40,914 nucleotides of DNA from CAYGZM01 sp964354365 (lineage in GTDB: Bacteria; Planctomycetota; Phycisphaerae; Sedimentisphaerales; Anaerobacaceae), in contig CAYGZM010000016.1 of NCBI GenBank assembly GCA_964354365.1, positions 1-40,914 of the forward strand, given 5' to 3'. Both the position numbers and the translations under genes were made by a program. Below are positions 24,116 through 30,903 of the stretch, piece after piece. Position 1 is the first letter of the stretch; the number at the start of each line of letters is the position of its first letter. Under the pieces are notes generated by a model that saw only the letters and a list, made by a program, of their open reading frames with translations, searched no databases and was not told where the DNA came from.

Positions 24116-24991
24116 CTACTCGGGGGTGTTTCGACGCTCGGCGAAATATGAGCTTCTCGCGTAGGGGGCGGACATTACCCAGGAGAATCCGAACTGGATG
24201 GCTTTTTGCTTCCAGGAGTCGAATTTGGCGGGCGGGATGTATTCGACGACGTCGAGGGAATCGGGTGAGGGCTTTAAGTATTGGCCTACTGTGAGTCGGT
24301 TGCAGCCGACGCCGCTGAGGTCTTTTAGGACCTGCTCGACCTGGTCGTCGGTTTCTCCGAGTCCGAGCATTATTGAGGATTTGGCGGCGATATTATCGTA
24401 CTTTTCCTTTGCCATTTTGAGCAGGTTGAGGGAGCGCCGATATTCTGCGCCCGGCCGGGCAGCGGGGTAGAGCGATGGGACGGTCTCGATATTGTGGGCG
24501 AATACGAAGGGCAGGGCGTCCCGGAGGATTTCGAGGGCCTCGGCCTGGCAGTTGCGGAAGTCGGGGGTAAGTATTTCGAATTTCATATCGGGGGATGCTT
24601 TTCTTGCGTGGGTAATACAATCGCGGAAGTGGGCGGCGCCGCCGTCGGGCAGGTCGTCGCGGTTGACGCTGGTGATCACGAGGTATTTGAGTCCCATTTT
24701 CTTTGCCATTTCGGCGACTCTGGCCGGCTCGGTGGGGTCCGGCGGGGCGGGTTTGCCGGCGGGGACGGAGCAGAACCTGCAATTGCGCGTGCAGATATTG
24801 CCGAGTATCAGGACGGTTGCGGTTCCCCTTGCCCAGCATTGGCCTCGATTGGGGCAGTTTGCGTTGCTGCAGATTGTCTGCAGGTGGAGCGATTTTAGGA
24901 TTTCCTCGGTGCGGCGGAAGGAGTCGCCGGCGGGTAAGGGCCTTCGCAGCCAAGGCGGCAGTCTGCTTGATTTACGGCTCATATCAGGCAT
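24116..24991 (-). CDS. lipA: Lipoyl synthase
   Basis: LipA is a radical SAM enzyme that inserts two sulfur atoms into a protein-bound octanoyl group. Both cluster motifs are complete: the auxiliary cluster Cys41, Cys46, Cys52 (CSNANCPNRGQC) and the radical SAM cluster Cys67, Cys71, Cys74 (CTRNCRFC). Family blocks follow: LVITSVNRDDLPDGGA, VFAHNIETVPSLYP, KSSIMLGLGETDDQV, and the C-terminal ARSSYFAE with the sulfur-cluster serine region. At 291 residues it is full length. It lies downstream of lipB and lpd on the same strand, separated from lipB by 341 bp holding a repeat element, so it may have its own promoter. Confidence 0.96.
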   Translation of the reverse strand: MPDMSRKSSRLPPWLRRPLPAGDSFRRTEEILKSLHLQTICSNANCPNRGQCWARGTATVLILGNICTRNCRFCSVPAGKPAPPDPTEPARVAEMAKKMGLKYLVITSVNRDDLPDGGAAHFRDCITHARKASPDMKFEILTPDFRNCQAEALEILRDALPFVFAHNIETVPSLYPAARPGAEYRRSLNLLKMAKEKYDNIAAKSSIMLGLGETDDQVEQVLKDLSGVGCNRLTVGQYLKPSPDSLDVVEYIPPAKFDSWKQKAIQFGFSWVMSAPYARSSYFAERRNTPE

Positions 24992-25089
24992 ATTTTACAA
25001 ATCCGAAATTCAGGCATCAAGATATCCAGAACGAATGCAAGATCAGGTCAACTGCGAAGAAATTCGCTGATTAACCCGCGAACACAAAA

Positions 25090-25316
25090 GGATTTATCGC
25101 TTTTTGGGCGCCAGCATGTAGCCACAAATGAGGGGGCGCCGCTGAAGCCCACGGAGCCCCGCACCAAGTGGTCCTGGGGTCTTGCGGGGATACGGGCATA
25201 AGCTGTGTGCCGGTATTAAGGCGCTCGGGTCGCTCTGGCGCGTTGCTCTATCCTCCCGGATGGCGGTTGCATTATGCTCATTCATGCTCATGCTGTTGCG
25301 TTAAAACGTTGAATCC
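25090..25316. repeat. Dispersed element with inverted ends, copy 2 (227 bp)
   Basis: It shares both ends with the copy at 14890-15011 and a 50-bp inner block (about 25237-25290, with GATGGCGG and CATTATGCTCATT), but has 105 bp more in the middle. 105 is a multiple of three. The minus strand is open for 65 codons from an ATG at 25291 and ends in GYMLAPKKR-stop. The element fills the lipB-lipA gap. No transposase is present. Confidence 0.75.
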
Positions 25317-25332
25317 AAAAGAGTCGCTGTCT

Positions 25333-26037
25333 TTATTTTTCATTATTCGCACTTTTGGAGAAAAGGGCCAGGAGTAATTGGGACAAATTATTCTTCACAA
25401 TGTTCATCGAGTGTCGTTTGCCGGTTTCTTTGAGGACCGAGGTCATTTTGACATTCTCAAGGCCGCAGGGCACAAGCAGGTCGAAGATGCTCAGGTCGTT
25501 TTGGATGTTAATTGCCATTCCGTGGTGCGCTACGAATTTGGAGACGCGGACGCCGATGGAAGCAATTTTATGAGATTGACGATTGACGATTGACGATTGA
25601 CGATCATTTTCGACCCATAGGCCGGGGAAGCCTTTTCGCCTTTCGGCTGTGACGCCCAATTGTCCGAGCAGCTCGATTCCTATTTCTTCGAGCTTGCGGA
25701 TGTAGTCGCTGATTCCGAGGCCCAGGTGCTGGAGGTGTACGATGGGGTAAAAGACGAGCTGGCCTGGGTTGTGGGCGGTTGTTCCGCCGCCCCTGCGTAT
25801 TTCGACTACGTCGATGCCGCGCCGCGCCAGCTCCTCTCGATTAACGAGGAGCTTATTGGCGCTTCGGCGGGCGCCGAGGGTGATGACGGGGGGGTGTTCG
25901 ACTATCAGGACGGTGTTGGGGATTTCGTCGCGGCGTCTCTGTTCGCACAATTCGTGCTGACGGGCCAGGACTTCACGATAGTCGGCAAGGCCGCAGTCGA
26001 TGATTTGCAAAGAACGGTCTGAACATCTGTGCGGCAT
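25333..26037 (-). CDS. lipB: Octanoyltransferase LipB carrying a repeat-derived insertion
   Basis: LipB moves octanoate from acyl carrier protein to the lipoyl domains of target proteins, which LipA then converts to lipoyl. The motif RRGGGTTAHNPGQ is at 81-93. The catalytic Lys is Lys157 (KIASIGVRV), and the catalytic Cys is Cys191 in VPCGLENVKMTSV. Residues 143-156 just before the lysine are about ten longer than usual, and 146-156 are encoded by a 7-bp tandem repeat. I prefer the ATG at 26037 (MPHRCSDRSLQIID), since residues before it in a longer frame do not resemble LipB. An ATG at 26058 is also possible. The ribosome site is weak. Confidence 0.9.
   Translation of the reverse strand: MPHRCSDRSLQIIDCGLADYREVLARQHELCEQRRRDEIPNTVLIVEHPPVITLGARRSANKLLVNREELARRGIDVVEIRRGGGTTAHNPGQLVFYPIVHLQHLGLGISDYIRKLEEIGIELLGQLGVTAERRKGFPGLWVENDRQSSIVNRQSHKIASIGVRVSKFVAHHGMAINIQNDLSIFDLLVPCGLENVKMTSVLKETGKRHSMNIVKNNLSQLLLALFSKSANNEK
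25574..25601. repeat. 7-bp tandem repeat inside lipB
   Basis: GATTGAC is repeated four times exactly, within the lipB coding sequence. Because 7 is not a multiple of 3, gain or loss of one unit would shift the frame ahead of both catalytic residues. Confidence 0.95.
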
Positions 26038-26240
26038 AGGTTTTGTCGTGCTTTGCATAGCGTTTATTGGGCGCTTATTCCTTGGAGCTTTCCAACGGCG
26101 GCTCTGACATGGCCAGGGCAGCGCTCGAAGGTGCTGTGTGCTGTATTCGCAGGGGCGGATTCCAGCCTCATTACCATACGCCCTCCAATCGCCGCGCCGC
26201 AAATCTCATCCGTGCAGCCCGTTCATCTGTCATTTCGATT

Positions 26241-26756
26241 TTATTCCTGAAAGCTGATTGTTATTGGCCGCCCTTTTCTTTTTCCGTTTCGCCCTCTTTG
26301 CTTTGCCGGCCCGACAGTCCTTTGGCATCCTGCTCGGGCAGTTGAAGATGAGGCGCAGCGCCTTTGATTCGGTTCCTCACCTGCTTGATATGTTCGGCGG
26401 GTCTGAACGGCAAAATACTCCTGCGCGTTGGCAATCTCCGGCTTGCGAGGGTCGCCGTTCTGGGCGATAAGGTAACATGCAAAACGCGAAAGATGGTAAT
26501 CAACCACTTCCTGAACAGCCCCCTTACCGCCAATTATCGGTTTGCGCGCGCGCGCAAAGTGATGTTCCGGGTCATTGCCCGACTGCTCGCACGAGGTCGC
26601 CGCCTTATTAATCGCGTTCTCAAAGCTGCGCCACTGGGTGTAACCCAGCAACGGCTGCAAGTCTCTCGCGCTCCAGTATTCAGCGCCGTATTGATTGAGC
26701 TGTTTCAACTCCTCAAACGTCTTTGGTCTAACGGCAGGGTGGTTTTTGTCTTCCAT
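26241..26756 (-). pseudogene. Frameshifted DinD / BRO-N-like gene
   Basis: Residues 1-118 match the DNA-damage-inducible protein D type with a BRO-N-like domain: TFEELKQLNQYGAEYWSARD, LLGYTQWRSFENAI, FACYLIAQNGDPRKPEIANA and YFAVQTRR. After this the reading frame becomes Arg/Gly-rich nonsense. The expected continuation (EHIKQVRNRIKGAAPHLQLP) lies in a different minus-strand frame from about 26405, so a frameshift occurred near 26400. The product is also shorter than the roughly 270-residue DinD. The gene starts 13 bp after the lpd stop and splits lpd from lipB. DinD is linked to the SOS response and modulation of RecA in Escherichia coli. Here it is probably inactive. Confidence 0.7.
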
Positions 26757-26769
26757 ATTTTTCCCATTA

Positions 26770-28134
26770 TCAATGCGAGGCGAAGGCGTCCTCGACGGCT
26801 TCTTCGAGAGTTTCGCAGATTGTCGGGTGGGGGTATGTAATCTCAGCGAGCCTGCCGGCTGTGCCTATCAAAGTTGCAGCGAGGGTAACGAATTCGGTGG
26901 CCATATATCCGACCATAGTGACGCCGACTATCTTATTGGCAGCGTTGTCTCGGACGACGCGGATCTGGCCTGCGGTTTCGTTTTGAGCGACGCTGCGGCC
27001 ATTGGCTTTGAAGAAGCCCTTTCCAACCGAGATGTCCATTCCATCTGCCTTGCAGGTTTCTTCAGATTTGCCGATTGAGGCGATTTCGGGGAATGTAAAG
27101 ATGACTCTTGGTATAAGGGAGTAGTCGGACATTTTGCGGTCGCCTCCGGTAGCGTTTTCGGCGGCGACGTTGGCCTCGGCGGTGGCGCCGTGAGCGAGGA
27201 AGGTTGTTCCTACGAGGTCGCCGATCGCATAGACGCCGGGGACGCTGGTCTCGAGCTTCTCATTAATGGCAACGGACCGCCCCTTCATTTCGATGCCCAG
27301 AGCCTCGACGATTTGGGGGTCAATGGCCGGCCTTCGGCCTACGCAGATGAGGACTTTCTGGGCTTGTACTGACTGGCCGTTGTCAAGGACGACCTTGGCC
27401 GGGGTGGTGGACTTGTCAACCGAGGCGACTTTTTGGCCGGTGATTGAGTCAATGCCGATTCTTTTGAATTCGCGTTCGACGAGGCGGGCGACCCATTGGT
27501 CTTCCATCGGGACGAGCTGTTGAAGGGCTTCAATAATTATCACCTTCGTTCCCATAGCAGCATAGACGCAGGCCATTTCGCAGCCGATGACACCGCCGCC
27601 GACGATTACCATCGAGTGTGGTATTTCGGGCAGGGAGAGTGCCTCTTTGCTGCTGATGACGACATCGCCGTCGAAGGGAATGTTCGGGAGCTCGATTGTC
27701 TCGGAGCCGGTGGCGAGGATCAACTTGTCGGCTTCGATTTCGACAGCGCCTTGACCTGTATCAACCTTGATGTGGTTCGGCGAGGCGACGGTTCCGTGGC
27801 CCTGGATGAGGGTGAGCTTGTTGGCCTGGGCTGAGCCGGCCATACCTTTGCGGAAGCCAGCGACTATGGCGTCCTTTCTTTGCTGGATGTTGGGCCAGTT
27901 GGGCGCCGCTGAGGGGATGTCGATTCCGATCTGTGCTGCGTTTTTTGCGGAGAGCAGGGTGTGGGCGGATGAGAGGAGGGCCTTTGAGGGGATACAGCCC
28001 CAATTCAGGCAGGTTCCGCCGAGAAAGGCCTCTTCCACGAGTGCTACGGACGCGCCTCTTTGGGCGCATCTTGTTGCGGCGCGAAAGCCGCCCGGGCCTG
28101 CGCCGATTACTGCGACGTCAAAACGATCTGCCAT
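26770..28134 (-). CDS. lpd: Dihydrolipoyl dehydrogenase (E3)
   Basis: A 454-residue flavoprotein that reoxidises dihydrolipoamide of 2-oxoacid dehydrogenases or the glycine cleavage system with NAD. The FAD-binding GAGPGG (11-16) is followed by the redox disulfide Cys42/Cys47 (GGTCLNWGCIPSK). The NAD-binding GGGVIGCE, the second FAD motif YAIGDLVG, and the C-terminal catalytic HPTICE complete the family. AAGGAG before the ATG is a strong ribosome site. It is the first gene of a minus-strand group lpd, dinD remnant, lipB, lipA, so the user of lipoyl groups and the enzymes that build them are together. The E1 and E2 subunits are not in this window. Confidence 0.96.
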   Translation of the reverse strand: MADRFDVAVIGAGPGGFRAATRCAQRGASVALVEEAFLGGTCLNWGCIPSKALLSSAHTLLSAKNAAQIGIDIPSAAPNWPNIQQRKDAIVAGFRKGMAGSAQANKLTLIQGHGTVASPNHIKVDTGQGAVEIEADKLILATGSETIELPNIPFDGDVVISSKEALSLPEIPHSMVIVGGGVIGCEMACVYAAMGTKVIIIEALQQLVPMEDQWVARLVEREFKRIGIDSITGQKVASVDKSTTPAKVVLDNGQSVQAQKVLICVGRRPAIDPQIVEALGIEMKGRSVAINEKLETSVPGVYAIGDLVGTTFLAHGATAEANVAAENATGGDRKMSDYSLIPRVIFTFPEIASIGKSEETCKADGMDISVGKGFFKANGRSVAQNETAGQIRVVRDNAANKIVGVTMVGYMATEFVTLAATLIGTAGRLAEITYPHPTICETLEEAVEDAFASH

Positions 28135-28204
28135 AATTTGAAACTCCTTTTGCGGTTTTCAGTTGCCTTGAGCTTCTTCCAAATCGGCCCTTATGAATGA
28201 TGGT

Positions 28205-28621
28205 CTATGCAGGGCGATAAGGGTTATTTTCGGGATTATACCAGGTAAAGAGGCGGTCTTTCAAGTATTGTGCTGTCTTTCTGCGGGCGGGGCGACTTTT
28301 CGGCGGGAGGATTGGGTTTGATTGGGTTTGTTTTCTCGAGTGGGGCAGGGGTGGTTTGTTCTCATAATCCTTTGCGGTAAAGGAGGTTACATTGGTTTTG
28401 TCTTTGCGAAAATTGGCTTTGTTTTGCATAATACCGTCGTAGCTGTTTGGCAAGCTGGGGTATATGGGCGGTTTGTTCGGCGGCAGAAGACCGAAGACAG
28501 AAGAGAGGAGACAGAGGACAGGAGACGGAAGACATGAGACAGCATACGGAAGACGGATTTCCGAGGGATCGGGGTCCCGCCTCGGCGGATGTACGACTAC
28601 GACTTGGACTTCGATTTCGAT
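28205..28621 (-). other. 138-codon open frame with promoter and ribosome site but no normal start codon
   Basis: After a consensus promoter and an AGGAGG at 28630-28635, the position where a start codon is expected (8 nt on) holds ATC. The frame is then open for 138 codons. It begins IEIEVQVVVV, crosses the low-complexity tract at 28484-28535, and continues into NSYDGIMQNKANFRKDKTNV to a stop at 28205. A TTG at 28453 is the only internal start that keeps most of the tail. I recall MQNKANF-like peptides as frequent hypothetical proteins in planctomycete drafts but could not check this. It is either a decayed gene or a repeat that is read by chance. Confidence 0.4.
28484..28535. repeat. Low-complexity GACAGA/GAAGAC tract
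   Basis: A purine-rich stretch built from GAAGAC, GAGACAGA and GGACAGGAGACGGAAGAC words without a fixed period. It resembles the tandem tract at 5725-5773. Confidence 0.7.
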
Positions 28622-28644
28622 ATTGATTACCTCCTATTTTGTTA

Positions 28645-28661
28645 GATGTATATTATACATC
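28645..28661. promoter_or_regulatory. Operator-like palindrome over the -10 box
   Basis: GATGTAT-ATT-ATACATC is a perfect 17-bp palindrome that covers the -10 hexamer of the minus-strand promoter at 28652-28680, the usual place for a repressor site. Confidence 0.5.
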
Positions 28662-28680
28662 ATGTGAGGTTGGGTGTCAA
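28652..28680 (-). promoter_or_regulatory. Exact consensus sigma-70 promoter
   Basis: On the minus strand TTGACA (28675-28680), a 17-bp spacer and TATAAT (28652-28657). All twelve bases match the consensus. A consensus Shine-Dalgarno follows at 28630-28635. Confidence 0.75.
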
Positions 28681-28690
28681 GTGAATTTTA

Positions 28691-28760
28691 ACCACGGATT
28701 TCGCGGGTTCTCACGGATTTGTGTGAGCCGCAGAGAACACCGAGGGTACAGAGAGAAGAT
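28691..28760. repeat. Dispersed CACGGATTT / CAGAGAACAC repeat words
   Basis: ACCACGGATTTCGCGGGTTC, TCACGGATTTG and GCCGCAGAGAACACCGAGG follow one another. Words of this kind recur in many environmental genomes between genes. A related sequence lies inside pdxB and another near 40727. The whole gap 28135-29148 is filled by such repeats. Confidence 0.6.
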
Positions 28761-28891
28761 TGGAAAAACTCGCAAAATTTACCGCAGAGATCGCGGAGAG
28801 CGCCGAGGAACCTCGTGGTATTGAAATTCGCCTGCGGCGGGATTGTTTGGCGGGGGATGCATGCGGAGAAACTCGAAATCCTAAGCACGAT

Positions 28892-28959
28892 CCTTCGGCT
28901 TCGCTCAGGACAGGAATCCGAAATGGTTCGACAAGCTCACCATCCTGAGCACCGTCGAA
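28892..28959. repeat. Two REP-like TTCGAC/CTTCGCTC units
   Basis: CCTTCGGCTTCGCTCAGGAC (28892-28911) is followed by a hairpin TTCGAC-AA-GCTCA (28927-28939) with TGAGC-ACC-GTCGAA (28946-28959). The second arm restores the first as its complement with one bulge. Confidence 0.65.
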
Positions 28960-29121
28960 GGACAAATTCAAAATGCGAATGTTCAAATAAACAAGACGTG
29001 GTTGCTTGTCGGGTGAGGGGGGGGCGAACTGCCGATGATGGCTGTCTGAGGCTGCAATACGACTGAGATAGGAAAATCAGGCAAGAGATGCAGAAAATGC
29101 ACCGGAGACCTTCAGTTATCC

Positions 29122-29143
29122 CCGGACACCTTTAATTGTCCGG
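29122..29143. repeat. 7-bp stem hairpin after the membrane-protein gene
   Basis: CCGGACA and TGTCCGG surround an 8-nt loop, 5 bp past the 3' end of the minus-strand gene at 29149. No T-run follows, so it is only a possible terminator. Confidence 0.35.
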
Positions 29144-29148
29144 AGCTT

Positions 29149-29823
29149 TCACTTGATCTCAACCTCCAGGGGTTCCCTCATATGACTACAGGATATTCGT
29201 GCCTTGCAGGGGGCTGAAACTGAGAGTCTAGGCTTGTGTACTGGTGATGCTGCAGGCGAGTATTGATGCGTCACTCTCTTGCCATCAGGAGACCTTTCGG
29301 TTCCACTGAAGGATGCCGTCACCCCAGGGCTAAGATCTATGATGGTTGCCTCGGAATCTCCGACTATTTCGGCAGTAAGCGTCAGTGTGCCGAAGGGGGC
29401 GTTCTTTGAAGGTTTCAGTACTATCATTAACATATACCCCTCCTGGGTTGTCCTGATCTCCTCAGAAACGAAAGACAAAAGTGGTGGGGCCGCTTCTTCG
29501 GCGACTTTTAGCAAATCCCGCCGGGTGTCGTCTGCCTTCTTGATTACGCTGGATAACGCTTCTTCGTGGACAGCTACTCTTTTGTTGATCTTGTCCAGTG
29601 CTTCGGCGGTGATTTCGTTCGCTCTCTGGCGTAATCCCTTTAGGCTAAGCGGCCCAACTCCGACTTCCTCGCTTTGTCCAAAATAGGCAACAAGTGCACC
29701 GGAGGCAAGTGCAAAGGTCAGCAGTGCTGCAAGACCCGCTGCGCCAATCATGTCCGCTACATGGAGCGCTACCGCAACCACCGCGATGCACCCTGCAATT
29801 ATCAATCCCCACATAGGCTTCAC
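29149..29823 (-). CDS. Two-helix membrane protein with a coiled coil, unknown function
   Basis: A 224-residue protein that I do not recognise. Two hydrophobic segments come first: about 4-24 (MWGLIIAGCIAVVAVALHVA) and 28-50 (GLAALLTFALASGALVAYFG). A charged heptad-like stretch from about 60 to 115 (RQRANEITAEALDKINKRVA, EALSSVIKKADDTRRDLLKV) could form a coiled coil. The C-terminal 100 residues look like a beta-rich soluble domain. The layout suggests a small membrane anchor with a cytoplasmic or periplasmic domain. It stands alone in repeat-rich DNA. The start at 29823 leaves only two residues before the first hydrophobic segment. Confidence 0.6.
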   Translation of the reverse strand: MKPMWGLIIAGCIAVVAVALHVADMIGAAGLAALLTFALASGALVAYFGQSEEVGVGPLSLKGLRQRANEITAEALDKINKRVAVHEEALSSVIKKADDTRRDLLKVAEEAAPPLLSFVSEEIRTTQEGYMLMIVLKPSKNAPFGTLTLTAEIVGDSEATIIDLSPGVTASFSGTERSPDGKRVTHQYSPAASPVHKPRLSVSAPCKARISCSHMREPLEVEIK

Positions 29824-30033
29824 CTATTTTCCTTTCAAGTAGAATCCTCTTGGCTTTCAATCGCCATTCTAACGATCTTGGGTTTTGTGGCAAGGAAAAG
29901 GTCCAGCCAAGCCCCGAAAGTTTTGTGAAATTCGTCATAGAATTTCATGGCAGTAGGTCAGGCGCTGTCATGGCAGTAATGGCATTACTATATGCGTTCA
30001 GCTTAAGAACTGCATTGGCAGCGGGCCGGCAGA

Positions 30034-30076
30034 GCACGGGCTTGAAGCCCGTGCGACCACGGCCAGGATGGCCGTG
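30034..30076. repeat. Double REP-like hairpin
   Basis: GCACGGGCTT-G-AAGCCCGTGC (30034-30054) is followed 3 bp later by CACGGCCA-GGA-TGGCCGTG (30058-30076). Both stems are perfect. Pairs of such hairpins are typical of REP/BIME-like units. Confidence 0.7.
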
Positions 30077-30112
30077 CCACGAAGGGATTTCGCATTGCTA
30101 AACACGTACGCA

Positions 30113-30261
30113 TTAGTAGCGGTTGGTTGCGGGCGATCTTAGATAGGCGGTGGGGCCGAATTCGAGGGGCGGGGCGCCGGCTTCGAAGGCGCCGATGTCG
30201 GGCCGGCGGAGTGGCCGTTGAAGTTCGGGATAAGCGCGCCGGCGATCGGCTCGATGAACAT
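30113..30261 (-). pseudogene. 3' remnant of a second copy of the beta-helix gene
   Basis: The minus strand encodes IAGALIPNFNGHSAG and then, after a one-base frameshift, PDIGAFEAGAPPLEFGPTAY, both of which match the C terminus of the beta-helix protein at 35313-37094. 59 bp (30144-30202) are identical to 35344-35402. The upstream part of the gene is absent. It ends in its own TAA with a different last 9 residues. Confidence 0.75.
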
Positions 30262-30570
30262 CTTTGGTCTTGATCCAGCGTCGGTTCAAAACCAGACTCC
30301 CCGTTTCTGCGTGTGGGCCTGACCTGCTGCGTTTGAGACCGGCTCGCGGGGTTCTCCGCAAGAAAGAGGACAATCCTGGCTTTCTGCGCATGTTTCTGGT
30401 AAGTGTCACAGCAGCAGCACCATCGGACATCGTGTCTCGACTTCACGCATCTGCTTGTCTGACAAGGATTTCTGAAACAGAGTGACTGTCCCCTTGTCCT
30501 GGTATATCTACCCCCAAAGTGGTATCCCACTCCACCGTCCAAAAAAAAGGCGTCTTTTTTGGGAATTAAC

Positions 30571-30600
30571 TTGACAATTGCAGTCTGCAGGCAGTATAAT
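30571..30600 (+). promoter_or_regulatory. Exact-hexamer sigma-70 promoter of the PEP-CTERM gene
   Basis: TTGACA (30571-30576), an 18-bp spacer and TATAAT (30595-30600), both hexamers at full consensus. The next gene begins at 30904, so the leader would be about 300 nt. Confidence 0.7.
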
Positions 30601-30610
30601 TCTATATAAT

Positions 30611-30799
30611 TATCCGTGATGTCGTTCAGCACGGAGGATTGGTGATTGTGACTGTAAGCATACGTCCGTGACCTGTCAAACACGGAGGAGTGATAGTGGC
30701 AGTAGTTCAGGCCCGCGTGCAGGCTGAATGTTGTTGTCTCGTTCAACACAATGAGCCGTAACGCATCTCACCAGGAAGGAGGTGGTGGTTATGCCCTAA
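30611..30799 (+). promoter_or_regulatory. Structured leader: two tandem hairpins and a two-codon mini-ORF
   Basis: TCCGTG (30613-30618) pairs with CACGGA (30630-30635), and TCCGTG (30665-30670) pairs with CACGGA (30681-30686). Each is followed by GGA, and the two units are about 52 bp apart and similar in sequence. Further on, a perfect AAGGAGG (30776-30782) leads at 8 nt spacing to ATG-CCC-TAA (30791-30799), a two-codon open frame. A 9-bp hairpin with a GACGTTC/GAACGTC core (30848-30866) follows. The pattern suggests post-transcriptional control, for example by an ANGGA-binding protein or by translation of the mini-ORF. Confidence 0.45.
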
Positions 30800-30903
30800 G
30801 AGGTCAGAGTCTCGTACTGTAGTTTTTTGCTTCCTGCGCCTGCTCGGGACGTTCGAGTGGAACGTCTCTTGTGGCGCAATAATCTTCCAGAAGAGGTTTT
30901 ACT

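Larger units (their letters stand above)
29824..30570. other. Gene-poor region with hairpins and a gene remnant
   Basis: It holds the double hairpin at 30034-30076, the remnant at 30113-30261, a GTGACTGTCCCC word at about 30481 that resembles RAYT-type repeats, and an A/T hairpin at 30539-30562 (CCAAAAAA with TTTTTTGG) that could stop transcription from either side. Open frames across it are built from these repeats and I do not support them. Confidence 0.5.

Noticed and set aside
30003..30749. A 248-codon minus-strand open frame across the gap before the PEP-CTERM gene
   Set aside because: It is made of REP hairpins, the frameshifted remnant and the promoter and leader of the next gene; no consistent protein features.
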